From the NCBI GenBank assembly GCA_921293015.1, contig OV121093.1, positions 1,736,001 through 1,800,000 on the forward strand: DNA of 64,000 bases, read 5' to 3'. Positions 11,054-22,439 of the stretch are shown piece by piece. The DNA is from Phorcus lineatus (taxonomy: Eukaryota; Mollusca; Gastropoda; Trochida; Trochidae). The translations under genes were made by a program, and so were the position numbers. A model generated the notes under the pieces. That model was given only the letters and a program-made list of their open reading frames with translations, searched no databases and was not told the DNA's origin. How positions within the stretch are numbered: position 1 is the first letter of the stretch; every line of letters starts with the position of its first letter.

Positions 11054-11180
11054 TGAGTGCTTTGAACAATATTTCAGTTAATCAACACGTGGATGACAAG
11101 CATGAAAAAGAGAGTGGACAGATCAGGGAGAAAGGGATCGAAAGGATGAGGGAAAAGACGGAAAGAAAGGCATAGCAAGA
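11054..11180 (+). repeat. Family-2 repeat fragment inserted in the LINE
   Basis: Matches the start of the abundant family-2 repeat: GCTTTGAACAATATTTCAG, GTGGATGACAAGC, GGACAGATCAGGGAGAAAGG and GACGGAAAGAAAGGCA. It separates the ORF1 part from the ORF2 part of the LINE. Confidence 0.7.
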
Positions 11181-11259
11181 ACACTAGAGATGTATCGATG
11201 AAGTTCAAAACACTCAAATTTGGAGGACACCATTGTGAATAATTCAAAGGACTGGTCTG

Positions 11260-12745
11260 CCCCTTCGACTTAAGAGCCCTTGATTATATGTTTTGGTTTT
11301 GGAACCTTTTCTTTTTAAGATCAGGAGTGATAAGTTAATAAGGGGCATCAAAATTCCTGGGGTTAACGAGGAAGCAAAAATATCTGCTTATGTTGATGAC
11401 GGGACAGGGATATGTGCGGATGAGTTGAGTGTGAGACGTTTGTTGAAAGTGAGTGAATGTTATTGTAAGGGGTCAGGGGCCCGTCTCAACATGGGTAAGA
11501 CTAAAGCCCTTGCTTTCGGCAAGTGGCGAGTTTCGGCTGACCATTCCTTTGGCATTTCATGGCCCGATTCATGTAAAATTCTTGGGGTGAAACTTGGCAA
11601 TAGTATTACTCTTGACGATAACTGGCACGAAATTGTTACAAAATTGCACAGGGTTCTAAATTTTAAGTTTAGGGATAGGCATCTTTCTTATTATGGCAAA
11701 TCGCTTATAGTTAAGGTGATGGCTATGTCCAAGCTTTGGTACGTTGCCTCTGTCTTGGACATGCCAAAACCATATGTAGATCTTACCACCCGTATTTCTT
11801 TTGATTATTTCTGGGGTTCACATTTATACGAGCCTTTAGCTCGCACTGTTTTGTATAATGTTAAAGAATTTGGTGGTGTTAATTTTGTACATGTATCTTC
11901 TCGTTTTCACACTTTAAGATTGTATTATATTTATAAAGTAATTAATGGTTGTAATTCTAAATTTGTTCATTTTTCTATTTTTAGGTTAGGGTATAGTTTA
12001 CTCAAATTGTAATTTTGCATCTAATATGATTTTGCATTCTGCTGTCAAGCCATCATTTTATAAAGATTGTTTAGATTCTTATTAATATTTTACTTCCATG
12101 TATCTTAATTTTAATTGGTATCAACCTCTATTGAGTGGCGATTTTTATAAAATGATAATTTCACAAATATGTACTGTTAATCCAATTGTTAAATATTTTC
12201 CAACTATAAATTTCAATGCTTCTTTTCAATTGCTCGACAGTTCCTTCATTGACCCCCTGCTTCGTAATTTATCTTGGCGTTTACTCATGACATCGTCCCC
12301 ATTAATTTTATTTTACATTGTAAAGGCCATATGCTCAATTTACTTTTACTTGTACTTTTTGTATTAATAATAACGTAACTGTCGAGAACTTGTTTTATTC
12401 TTGTGATATGGTCTCAACTTTATGGAGCATCGTCAGGAATTTGCTTTTGGACTTGTCATTTGGTTTAATTAATCTCAATGCAGAAATCATTCGGTTTAAT
12501 TTGATACATGGTGTTTCAGACTATTTCCGCAAAAATATCATCTTGTACTTGGTGTGTTTGGCAAAACATCAAATTTGGGCCGATAGATGTAATCTAAAAC
12601 ATAAACGTAAAGCAGTTACCAAAGAAAGTATGGCAACATCCTTTTTGGAAAGATTACGGTTAAGAATCGTAGTTGTCAAAGCTCGGTTTTCTGAGGAATT
12701 ATTTATTTCTTACTAGGTGCAACCAAAATTGTTTTGCACCTTCAT
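11260..12745 (+). pseudogene. CCHC-LINE ORF2, reverse transcriptase palm to C-terminus
   Basis: The frame from 11,293 to 12,012 contains the RT catalytic box in SAYVDDGTGI (palm motif C, xxDD), then ARLNMGKTKAL and CKILGVKLG (motifs D and E), then the C-terminal domain. After a stop at 12,012 the same protein continues in other frames (12,098-12,367 and 12,390-12,716) with FIDPLLRNLSWRLL and LVCLAKHQIWADRC. The fingers and the endonuclease are missing. Several stops make it inactive. It ends where a minus-strand SINE has inserted. Confidence 0.75.
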
Positions 12746-13050
12746 GAATAGGTGAGGTGAGGTAATATTGGGTTTAACGCCGCTTTCAAGAGTATATCAC
12801 TTATATCGTGGCTACTAGTATTATGGCAGGGAGGAAGCCCGCAACACCATCGTGGCTATGCATTACGGTGAAACCTGCGAGCATCGGCTGGAACTAGCAA
12901 ACCATGGGTGGTTCTAAGCTGAAATTCAGTGAAGCATTGCACCTAAACCTGACTGCGTGTAGAACAGTTTTCTACTGCAGACAAAATTGCCGATCCCCTG
13001 GCGGATTTCGAACCACGGACCTCTTGATTCGAAGCCGAACGCCCATGAAA
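12745..13050 (-). repeat. tRNA-derived SINE, family 1, full length
   Basis: Reverse orientation of the unit at 2463: the B box complement GGATTTCGAACC at 13,004-13,015 is at the high-coordinate end, the core (CATCGGCTGGAACTAGC) is in the middle, and GGTGAGGTGAGGTAATATTG marks the 3' tail. It is among the best preserved copies in the window. Confidence 0.85.
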
Positions 13051-13205
13051 ATGAATTCCAGAAAATTCAAAAGTGGTCCCAAAAGTAGAAAAGCTTATGG
13101 TTAACAAGTGTGCAAAGTAAGGTTGATCTAGACCTAACGGTTTTTTAGAAAATTGACCGGGCGGACAGACGGACGAAATGCCCGCTTTATAGTAGCGGGG
13201 GTATA

Positions 13206-13715
13206 ATAATCGAAAAAGAGTGTGGACAGATCAGGGAGAAAGTGATACAGAGGATGATTGAAAGAAAGCCACAGTAAGAAAAAGAGAGAAAGTTTAAAGA
13301 AGGTCTCACGTTTGGTCTGGCAATTACCCGTCGGCCTGTCAAGCTCGGTTGCCCTTACCATGATGGGTGCGAGTGAGCGAGTTGGGGGGGGGGGGGGGGT
13401 TTAAGGTGTTTTGAACAATGTTTCAGTTATTAAAGACATGCATGACATCCAAATGAGAGGGGAGAGTATCGAATGGAGTGAGTGAGTGAGTTGGGGTTTA
13501 ACGTGTTTTCAACAATATTTCAGTTATTAAACACGTGGTATCGGATGGAAGACGGAAAGAAAGGCACAGTGACAGAGAGACGAAGACTCAAATTTGGACT
13601 GGCTTTAACCCGTATTTCAGCTTGGCTGCCCTTGCCAGTAACATCGGCTGGCATAGCCCCCGGGGTATCTGAAACATGCAAACCTTCCCACCACGATAAG
13701 GTATTGTTCAAAGTG
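13206..13715 (+). repeat. Cluster of three family-2 repeat copies
   Basis: Three partial copies lie head to tail: 13,206-13,370 (body only), about 13,371-13,470 (head) and about 13,471-13,715 (head with an internal deletion, and 3' part). Each head reads GAGTTGGGGTTTAACG then CAACAATATTTCAGTTATTA. A run of about 18 G at 13,385-13,402 sits in the second head. Confidence 0.7.
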
Positions 13716-13724
13716 ATTGTTACA

Positions 13725-14240
13725 GTAAGCCATAGAACCCAGGCACTTTTCCTTTAAATACCATCAACTGTTCATTTATATTTACATACAAAGGACAGTG
13801 ATGATAATAACGAGTAAGTGCCTGGTGATAGATAGGTGGATAGCAACAAAAACAAGGCGTGTCAGACAGGTATTGAGTCTTTCTAACAGGTCTACTACCA
13901 CTAGGCGCATTGCGCACAGTCGGACATCACTTCCTTCCCTACCATGACAAAGGCTTTTATCAATGGACCACATGGAGTGGATGTATCTGTGAGGATAAGT
14001 GTGGTCAAAAATGACTTTTCTGTGAGGATAAGTGTGGTAAAGAGTGACTTTTCTTGGACCAGAAACGTTTTACGTGAACTTTTTCAAGGTATTCCGGTTT
14101 TTTATTCGCTACTTCAGGATAAAGAGGCTGGCGAAAATGAGCAAGGCAGACGGCAGCCAATTTGTTACACAACATTGGAAGGATCATTCTTACTCCAAGA
14201 CTAGTGGTGGATGTTTCCATGGTGGACTGGATACGTGTTA
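13725..14240 (+). mobile_element. CCHC-LINE 3' UTR fragment followed by an ORF1 fragment
   Basis: 13,733-13,830 matches the family 3' UTR (GAACCCAGGCACTTTTC ... AAGTGCCTGG). It is followed by a 5' end and ORF1 start with a 33-base direct duplication (TGTGAGGATAAGTGTGG twice, at 13,988 and 14,021) and a diverged ORF1 core (TAANLLHNIGRI-like). The frame is broken. Confidence 0.5.
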
Positions 14241-14508
14241 ATTACTGTGTGCATTTATCTTCAAGGGCTACTCAAAACTTTTCTCTGTGACCGAAGAAAA
14301 GACTGACATGATTTTGTCTTGGGTCTTCCTCTTGGGACTAATGATGTGTTGATAGATTTCACTTCCAACGCCCGCTGCTGAATGTGAACTCAGTTTCGAC
14401 TTCGTCCGGCGCACGTACGTGCAACGTTTCATGCCATCCTCTAAGAATGTTCTGATGTCAAGTAAAAGGTTGGACAACCTACCAATCTGAAAGAAAATTT
14501 TATATCAA

Positions 14509-14752
14509 AGTTGTGTTTTTGTCTAAGAAGAGGGAGCAGCGCATGTGACATTTTCAAGACTGCCGACTATTTAGCTTTCCTCATTTCCTTTACTGAGAAA
14601 AAGTTTTTCCACGAAGTTGTGTTTACGTCTTAAAAAATGCATTAGCGCATGTGGCAGCTTTGAACTGCGAATTTTTAGCTTTCCTTTACTACGACACCCA
14701 GGCGAGTGAAAATAGCGACTACAAGGGGTCGTGTGAATCTCAGCAGAAAAGC
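14509..14752 (+). repeat. About 106-bp tandem duplication upstream of a U1-like sequence
   Basis: AAAGTTGTGTTT recurs after about 106 bases, with TAGCGCATGTGGCA and TTTTTAGCTTTCCT repeated in the same order. The second unit ends about 50 bases before the U1-like block at 14,754, so it may be the 5' flank of a former snRNA gene. Confidence 0.5.
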
Positions 14753-14753
14753 G

Positions 14754-14786
14754 TACTTACCTGGCACAGGCGCTACAGTGATCCCC
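14754..14786 (+). ncRNA. U1 snRNA-like 5' end (fragment)
   Basis: TACTTACCTGGCACAGGC followed by GCTACAGTGATCC matches the first ~32 bases of U1 snRNA. These include the 5'-splice-site-pairing ACTTACCTGG and the UGAUC of stem-loop I. By eye, about 25 of 32 positions agree with human U1. It then switches to LINE 5' UTR sequence, so it is not a complete snRNA gene. Confidence 0.5.
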
Positions 14787-16065
14787 TGTGTCAGTTTTGT
14801 ATTGAGTTTTTTGTTTACAGATCTACGGGTGGGTGCGTCAGCACAGTCTTCGGACACCACCTCACTCCACTTTCACTATGGCCACTTCTTACTACCACGG
14901 ATCTGTTCCTAGGACGCTTGTGGATACGGAGGTCAGGAAAAAAGTTGTTTAGTTTACCTTTCTTGGACCAGACAGGTTTGCAATGACTAGATTTAAAGTG
15001 CACCAGTTTCTTTTTGACTACGTGAACGTCATTGAATTGGAGAGAATAACCAAGAGGATGAAACCGAACGAATGGTTTGTTACCCTTTCAACTGTAGCAG
15101 CTGCTGAGGTTCTACATGACATTGATGAGACAAGGATTTCTGAAAGGCTTATAGTAAGCGTGTCTTCAGTGGACAGAATCCGGGTGAACTTCAGAGTGCA
15201 CTGGCTTCCTGAGGGTTTCGGGGCGGACTTCCTCAAGCACATTTTTCGCAACCATTGGAATGTCATTGCAGTGGAGGAGGAAAGGTCAAAACCTACATTG
15301 TCCTCATAAAGACCTGGAATGAGGAGGTTGAGAACATCCCTGATCTTTTCGAGGTGATGTTCTCAGTTCATAAGTTCAAACTGCTGATAACCATGTCTAA
15401 GCTTTGGTATGTTGCCTCTGTCTTGGACAGGTCAAAACCATATGTAGATCTTACCACCCGTATTTCTTTTGATTATTTCTAGGATTCTCATTTAAGCTCG
15501 CACTATTTTGTATTTTAAGATTTAGGTGGCGTTAATTTTGTACATGTACCTTCGCGCTTTCCGGCTTTAAGGTTATACCACAATAATGAAGTACTTAATG
15601 GTTGTATATCAGAATTTGTTCATTTTGCTATTTATTGGTTAGGAAATAGTTTACGTGATGATAGGTGTGATTTAAAACAGAAACGTAAAGCAGTTAAGAA
15701 AGAAAGGTGACAATGTTTTTGGACAACGCTCTGTTTTCTGACGAATTATTTATTTCTCACAGGATACAACCCAAATTGTTCTGCACCTTTATCAAATCAA
15801 AAGTGGAGATTACTTTCCGATTCTATGTTTGTACATCACTAATTTTGCTTTAATTTTTTCATGTCTTAATTTTAAAGAAAGTATTATTGGCGTATCTTTG
15901 TATATACTCCTCCCCATTTGAAGCTTATCTGTTGACTGTATCAAGTAAGCTATATTTAAACATAAACTTTTCATCATTATATCATATCATCGCTGATCAT
16001 TTCTAAGTGCCTGGTGATATTGTACTTATGCCCTATTTGATTCAATAAACTTAATGTACATAAAC
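14787..16065 (+). mobile_element. Internally deleted CCHC-LINE copy with U1-like 5' flank
   Basis: 5' UTR (ACGGGTGGGTGCGTCAGCAC), ORF1 from 14,983 (RFKVHQFLFDYVNVIE ... RIRVNFRVHWLPEGFG), a frameshift near 15,290, then a direct jump at about 15,385 into late ORF2 (KLWYVASVLDRSKPYVDL). Decayed ORF2 tail and 3' UTR follow, ending in CAATAAACTTAATG at about 16,050. The layout repeats that of the 8.4-9.5 kb copy: ORF1 joined to the ORF2 C-terminus with the reverse transcriptase lost. Confidence 0.6.
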
Positions 16066-16075
16066 AGGCTAATGT

Positions 16076-16730
16076 AATTATAGAAGTGAGGGTCTTCCCT
16101 TTACAAATCTACGAGTTGGTGCTCACACAGTCTTCGGACTCCACTTCACCCCCAGGATGTCTACAGTTATGTATTTAATGGATCTGTTCCCAGAGGTGTT
16201 ATTGACAGGAGTGTTAGAGAGTGATTTGTCAAGCTAACTTTCAAGAGCCCGGAACGATGTGCAGGGGTTTACATTACACGGATTACATTACTACTCCGGA
16301 GTAGCATACTTGTCTGGCACAGGCTCTACAGTGATACGCCAGCATAGTATTGAGCTTTTTCATATTTTCAGATCTACTGGACTGTGTTGTCTGTCGAGGA
16401 CGAAGTTTCAAAACATGAATTTGATTGTTGACTTACCACAGTGACGTATGACGTACTAATTGAAACCAAGCATTGGGATTAAGAATGTATATCCAACCTC
16501 TAGGAAGTAAATACGTTATCCCACAAGTTCGAATTGCTGTTAACAATGACAGGCAGATCTCCTCTATGCCTCAGATGTAGGGAGGTCGGACATGTACATA
16601 GACACTGTCAGGTAGTTATGACAAGGCGGGCACCAGCCCATGTTGACACGTCTGCCTCATGTGGTTCTTATGGGGATGCTACACGAGGTCGACAAGGCCA
16701 GCAGCACGAGACAGTCACAGTACTCTGAAG
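16076..16730 (+). mobile_element. CCHC-LINE 5' fragments with a second U1-like block and an ORF1 zinc knuckle
   Basis: 16,100-16,160 is a LINE 5' UTR fragment. A second U1-like block lies at 16,304-16,336 (ATACTTGTCTGGCACAGG then CTACAGTGAT) and again runs straight into LINE 5' UTR (TATTGAGCTTTTTC). From 16,534 an ORF1 end is open for 64 codons and has an intact zinc knuckle CLRCREVGHVHRHC. Confidence 0.55.
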
Positions 16731-17016
16731 AGGTGAAGGATATACAGATGGAAAACGCGGGTACCGGAAACAAGATACATCCTTAGTACAAGAGAAGGGG
16801 CAGGAGGCGTAAGTGTATACATCTCTACAGAATCTGCTCCTGAACAAACCTCACCGGGGAACCTCTTAGAATAGTTTTCCTCAGCAAGGGGACAAAGATT
16901 GTGGAAGTCTAGGAGGTAGAAAGACAATCAGGGTCGCAACAGAAAGAGGAGAAAGTCAATGAACAGAACTGCTAGGGCCGCAATCAAAAGCCACCCTTAG
17001 ACAATTCGCTCAAGTT
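16731..17016. other. Unassigned DNA
   Basis: No convincing ORF or repeat. It may be remaining 3' LINE sequence too diverged to recognise. Confidence 0.25.
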
Positions 17017-17335
17017 TGAGTGAGTTGGGGTTTAACGTGCTTTTGAACAATATTTCAGATATTATACAAGTGGATGACAAGCATCCAAAGAGAGAGTGGA
17101 TAGAAAAGGGAGAAAGGGATCGACAGGATGAGGGGAAAAGACGGAAAGAAAGTCATAGTGGGAGATAAACAACAGGTTTTAGAACGACTCAAGTTTGGTC
17201 TGGTTCTACCCGTCGACCTGTCCAGCTTGGGTGTCCCTACCAGGAGCCTGTAAGCTCCGGCTGGCATAGCTCTCGGGGCCTCTGAAGCACGCAAACCACC
17301 ACACCACGATAAGGTATTGAGTCAAGTGGTGGCTC
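17017..17335 (+). repeat. Family-2 repeat, near full length
   Basis: Head GAGTTGGGGTTTAACGTGC, middle GGATGACAAGCATCCAAAG and GTCGACCTGTCCAGCTTGGG, 3' end CACCACACCACGATAAGGTA. The reverse complement begins GTGGTGTGGTGGTTTGCGTG, reminiscent of a tRNA A-box region, so the true 5' end may be at the right and the SINE strand may be minus. Confidence 0.75.
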
Positions 17336-17465
17336 AAGTTTGAGAATGGCTCCTTAGTGGTGGGATAGATATCTCGCATGAAGGGCTCCTCTCGGAAATA
17401 ACCCAGGCTTTGCCTCTAAACTTCGATAATGTACTGTGACCCAAACCTTGACCAAAACGCCCCGA

Positions 17466-17975
17466 CAGTGAGTGAGTGATTTTGGGGTTTAATGTGTTTG
17501 GAACAATATTCCAGCATCCAAAAGAGAGAGAACAGATCAGGGAGAAAGGGATTGAAAGAATGAGAGAAAAGACGGAAAGAGAGGCACAGTGAGAGATAGA
17601 CTGCTTGAGATTAGACAAGTTTTCAGAAATATTTCTGTCATTCATCACCATAGTGAAAGAAAATGATTTGGGGTTTAACGTGTTTTGGAGTGAATCGGTA
17701 TTGTTTTCAACAATATTTCACTTATAAAACACGTTGATGAGTAATTCGGGGTTTAACGTTGTGTTCAGTTATTCAAAACGTTGATTAGTCCATCAGTAAG
17801 TCGTGGTTGAATAACCGAATACTTTGAAAACTAGTTAAACACGTGAACATTGATCATAAAAAAAACAGAGTGGATAGATCAGGGAAAACTGGATGGACAG
17901 GATGAGGGAAAGACTGAAAGAAAGACATGAGAGATATACATCACGTTTTAGATCAATTCACATCTGGTTAGACGG
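17466..17975 (+). repeat. Three truncated family-2 copies
   Basis: 17,466-17,615 (head and middle), 17,662-17,775 (two short heads) and about 17,861-17,970 (middle only, diverged) share GGGGTTTAACGTG, GGACAGATCAGGGAGAAAGG and GACGGAAAGA. They are parts of the same dense repeat cluster. Confidence 0.6.
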
Positions 17976-18519
17976 GAGGTTTTCAAACGACCTGAATTTG
18001 GCATGGCTTCTATCCAGATTAGGTATCCTTACCACAAACTATCATTCATAATCAAATGAATTAAGTAACTATCCTTAAAGGCAACAGACTCCGCCTCATC
18101 ATGCAAGTACTTCTATATAATTGATCACGAATGTGAACCAAAAAATCCAAGCATTGCCAATATTTCACCTTCGTTCATCTGTACCGTTAGTCTTTGTGTA
18201 TTACAGCGCTAGGAACTTGTTAGATTAAATAACATAAAGAATATTTTTTCAGAAAAATTCGTCTGGGGGGAAAAAGGTACAATCTCATCCTTTAGGACAC
18301 CTTAGGACTATAGATTTTTAATAGTAAATAGTGAGGAAGGAACTTTGACTACTCAGACGACATTTTAGATTGCAATGATTATTACTTTCTACATTGGAGA
18401 TTTGTACGGGCTAAAGTTATAGAGAGTGCCTTTTTTTAGACAATATTTAAGTTATTAGAAACGTAGATGACAATCATCCTAAGTACCTCAAAAGGATAAT
18501 GGGAGAGACAGACAGCAGG
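17976..18519. other. No recognisable feature
   Basis: AT-rich single-copy-looking sequence between repeat copies. No ORF above 60 codons with a recognisable domain. A short family-2-like scrap lies near 18,435-18,510. Confidence 0.3.
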
Positions 18520-18842
18520 TTTGAGTGAGTGAGTTGGGGTTTAACGTGCTTTGAACAATATTTCAGTTATTAAACACGTGGATGACAAGCATCCAAAAGG
18601 GGTGGACAGATCAGGGAGAAAGGGATCGACAGGATGAGGGAACAGACGGAAAGAAAGACACAGTGAGAGATAGACAACAGGTTTTAGAACGACTCAAATT
18701 TGGTCTGGCTTCTACCCGTCGACCTGTCCAGCTTGGGTGTCCCTACCAGGAGCATGTAAGCTCCAGCTGGCATAGCTCTTGGGGTCTCTGAAGAAAGCAA
18801 ACCACCACACCACGTTAAGGTATTGAGTCCAGTGGTGGACAG
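18520..18842 (+). repeat. Family-2 repeat, full length
   Basis: The most complete copy: GAGTTGGGGTTTAACGTGCT at the left, GATAGACAACAGGTTTTAG in the middle and CCACACCACGTTAAGGTATT at the right. It can serve as the window's reference for this family. Confidence 0.8.
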
Positions 18843-18895
18843 CAGGTTTGAAACCGACTCGTATTTGGTCTGGCTTCTACTAGTCGAACTGTCCA

Positions 18896-19240
18896 GGTAG
18901 GATTCCGTGAAGTGTTAAAACCGGCGAGAAAAATGCCGGCAGCACGTACAGAGCGTGCGTCCCGCGTGTCAAACAAGATAACATTCTAGTCCTGTGAAGC
19001 GCACCAAAAAAATTGCCAGTTACTGTTCCACACGCAGATAGATTTGGGTACAATGGTACACTGAATTGCAGCGCAGTACCACCCATGGTTCGCTAGTTCA
19101 AGCTGATGCTCGCAAGTTTCACCGCATTGCATAGTCACAATGGTGTTGCGGGCTTTCTCCCTGCAATAATACTAGTATCCACGATGTAAGTGAGATACTC
19201 TTGAAAGCGCCTTTAACCCCCACATCGCCTAGCCTCAAAT
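18896..19240 (+). repeat. Family-1 SINE core, 5' part replaced
   Basis: The core (GTTCGCTAGTTCAAGCTGATG, TTTCACCGCATTGCATAG, CTCCCTGCAATAATACTAG) runs from about 19,015 and ends with CTTGAAAGCGCC near 19,210. The tRNA head is not recognisable. Confidence 0.65.
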
Positions 19241-19504
19241 ATATATTTTGAGTGTTGTAACGTTCAATATCACTTGCATGATAAAAATGTTAGTATATGC
19301 ACACCGAAACGTCGCATCTCCGGACTTCTTAATCCAAAGATGAACAGGTCTACAATGTTGATGTACATAACACTCTGTGAAATTGATTATAGGCAGTCTT
19401 CATAGATACTCAATGTTACGAGAGCCAAAGGTTAACAAACTTTGGTTGACTGCATTAGCTAACCCTGAGTGTTTTTATGATGCTGCCTTTCTGATGCGTG
19501 TCAG

Positions 19505-19737
19505 TTTAATCACCCCAGGCTGGACAGGTCGACGGGTAGAAAGAAGCCAGAACAAATTTGAGTCCTTCTAAAACCTGCTTTCTATCTCTCACAATGCCTT
19601 TCTTTCCGTCTTTTCCTTCATCCTGTCGATCCCTTTCTCCCTGATCTGTCCACTCTCTTTTAGATACTTGTCATCCATGGTTTATTAACTGAAATATTGT
19701 TCAAAACACGTTAAACCAAAACTCACTCACTCGTTTA
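19505..19737 (-). repeat. Family-2 repeat, reverse orientation
   Basis: Contains GGCTGGACAGGTCGACGGG, TCCCTTTCTCCCTGATCTGT and ACTGAAATATTGTTCAAAAC, the complements of the family-2 unit, and ends in ACTCACTCACTC. Confidence 0.75.
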
Positions 19738-20061
19738 ATCACAAGAATGTATGTGTTGTACAAATGTATATGATATTGTAAAGCATGTAAATCTATTTTG
19801 CCCTCACAACCAATGTTACCGCGATAAACTGTTCGATTACCTTATCGATATCCTAGATTTTTTCCCTCATATTTTACTAGGCGGCACGCTGAATGCAGAA
19901 ATAGAGAATCTTGGTATGAACGCTTGGTTCAAGTGTATGCAGATCGATGGTAGGTAAAATATTATACATGTCTGAACTGTATATATATATATATATGAAT
20001 ATATAGGTATAATTTTATCATATTAAAGGAGTCATGCAAGCAGTGCGCTTCACTGCATTGA

Positions 20062-20140
20062 CACGTGTTTAATAACTGAAATATTGTTCAAAGCACATTA
20101 TACCCAAACTCACTCACTCACTCACTCATTGCATTGATTT
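20062..20140 (-). repeat. Family-2 head fragment
   Basis: ACACGTGTTTAATAACTGAA to AAACTCACTCACTCACTC is the complement of the family-2 head. Only the first ~80 bases are present. Confidence 0.6.
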
Positions 20141-20599
20141 GGTCACGTGACGATTGCTAGTCAATCCAATTCAAGCGGCTGAACTCCTCAATATAGTTGT
20201 AATGAATACGACGCAATGTTTGTGTTGAAAGGAGAGCAGGTACGCTCGAACGCTTCAGGTATTTCGCCTTCTACCTGTATAACTGACATTCATGAGATCA
20301 TCCTTCAGGGGTATAGGTTTCCAACTTAAACTCTCTTAGCGATGTGTGTTGGTATATAGGTCGGTTACGAACCATTTATATCGTATAATCTTTAATTATT
20401 AGCTTAGATTAGCGTACTCAAGAGAATGACACATAATGTGTATAGATATGGATAATGGAGATTATGTGTCTATGTATTTTATTGAATTGAGTTTGGTAAT
20501 TGAACATGTCATTAAATTAAATTAAAACACACATTTGAGATGTTTAATACGACTAAAACCTGATTTTCTGCTAATAGGTGAGGCTAAAATTTCTTTGTT

Positions 20600-20765
20600 A
20601 ACTGGGCGCGGTAGAGAACTGTTCTACAGGCAATCAGGATTGGGTGCCTCGAATTTTCCGCTAGTTCCAGCCGATGCTCGTAGGTTTAAACGGAATACAG
20701 TAATACTAAAAGCCACGATATGAATGAAATCATCTTGAAAGCGGCGTGAAAGCCTAACCTCTTCG
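20600..20765 (+). repeat. Family-1 SINE fragment
   Basis: GTAGAGAACTGTTCTAC, then CTAGTTCCAGCCGATGCTCG and GCCACGATATGAATGAAATC match the family-1 core with internal deletions. Confidence 0.6.
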
Positions 20766-22439
20766 TTAACTCCATTTCTGCATCTGATTTCGATGAAACC
20801 TGACTTCTTTGTCAATGAGGTTCTAATGTTAATGTGACACAGTTGTGAGAGGTCACAAGCTGTTGTGTAGTCAATAGCACTGGCTCGAATAACGCCTTCA
20901 ACGTAACGTTACCTGTATTTCCATCTCGACTGCGACTAATATTTGCAAATTAAATCGTTACATTAGCTTATATGAAAGATGAGATACAATGTTCTTAAAA
21001 TTAAAGCATTTGTGTCAAATAATTGACCATGAAACCCCACAGAGAATCACTGTGTCGTAGGTGTGGTGTAAGGTGAGATGATTGCCTCCCTTGAGTTGTT
21101 CAGCTGTCTGCTTCACGCTCCACTGGATATCTATTATTATCAGGATATTTGGGAAGATTATTCAACTTGGTTCTTATAGTCTGAGGAGAGAATCACTGTC
21201 GACTTGCGTAGACCTTTAATATGAACGTTGTGTCCACCTTGCGTATGAAACTAATCGAGAAAAGGCACCATTAAGTCGCAGTGAGTAATGGACGGTGGAA
21301 ATGGTTATCTCGGATCCTCTAAAGACTGTCCCTGTGCGGTACGTTATCGTGTCTTGTGATGTTCAAAGGATCATTCTTAGTTGCTTTGATGACAAATTTA
21401 GGATTTTACTTGACTCATTCAGCCCATCATTCACTAATTTAGCGATCAGGAAATATGACGTCATCTTTACGTGTCCTATTTGATCAAACGAAGTGCGTCC
21501 TTGCATGTAGCAGGCAGCAATACAGATAGGTATGCCTAAGGGGTACAGGGTATGTTTTGGGGTCAAATGCTGAACCTTATGAAAGAGTTAAATTGATCAG
21601 AACAGTGGTTGTTTATGAAAAATAACATTGAAATGCTTAAAGCGAAATGGAACCGGTTAAAAGTTGTGATATGTGATCGAAAACAGGACAGTGGCGTGCG
21701 CCCATGGTTCTGATGTAACTTTGAAAACACAACCACAAGGGCTTAAAAGGTCATTGAACGACTAACATGTAAATTGAACGGAGGATTCCTCTACATATTT
21801 ATGTTTTATTCATTTACAATTACTGTTTACAAAATATCATAAAGATGATAATTAGGTGATAAAGATGTAACTAGAAAGGCGATTTGACCTCAATTCGGGA
21901 CATATGGTTTTTTGTTCTAGATTCAAGCCACATACAAAATAAATTAAACATACTCAATGTCACCTTAAGACAATCCAACTCGCAGAGGTCAGAAATATTG
22001 TTTAGATGTGAATGTTTTTTTCTTTACTTTAAAAGTAGGTATGATTAAGATATAGTTTAAAATATCCTTAGAGTTAACATTTCTATAAACAAGATTGTTT
22101 CCACGTTCGTCTAATGTACAACCGTTTATTAATTTTTGATGCAAAAATAATTTGGTCAAAGCGCTCTAAAGAAACTCTCACAGGTAAGATAGAATGAGCA
22201 GTTATGAAATCAATTAGACTTATTGACTTAAAACATGTTTCTAAATTTATATAGTGTAAAGGTAAGAATACGTAAGATTTGTTTTGCATCTTGAAAGAAG
22301 CCAATTTCGTTCTTTAATATTATAAACGACATAACCTTTTATTCATAAACTTATAAATTTTTTATACTTTTTAAATAATTGCTTATTTTGACTGCTGTCA
22401 AGTTGTTCCAAAAGGTAAATAAACGAACCCCAATCACAA
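20766..22439. other. Gene-free stretch
   Basis: About 1.7 kb without a supported gene. The only hint is GTGATCGAAAACAGG with AGTGGCGTGCG from 21,673, shared with the insertion at 8124. ORFs of 60-73 codons here have no recognisable domains. Confidence 0.35.
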
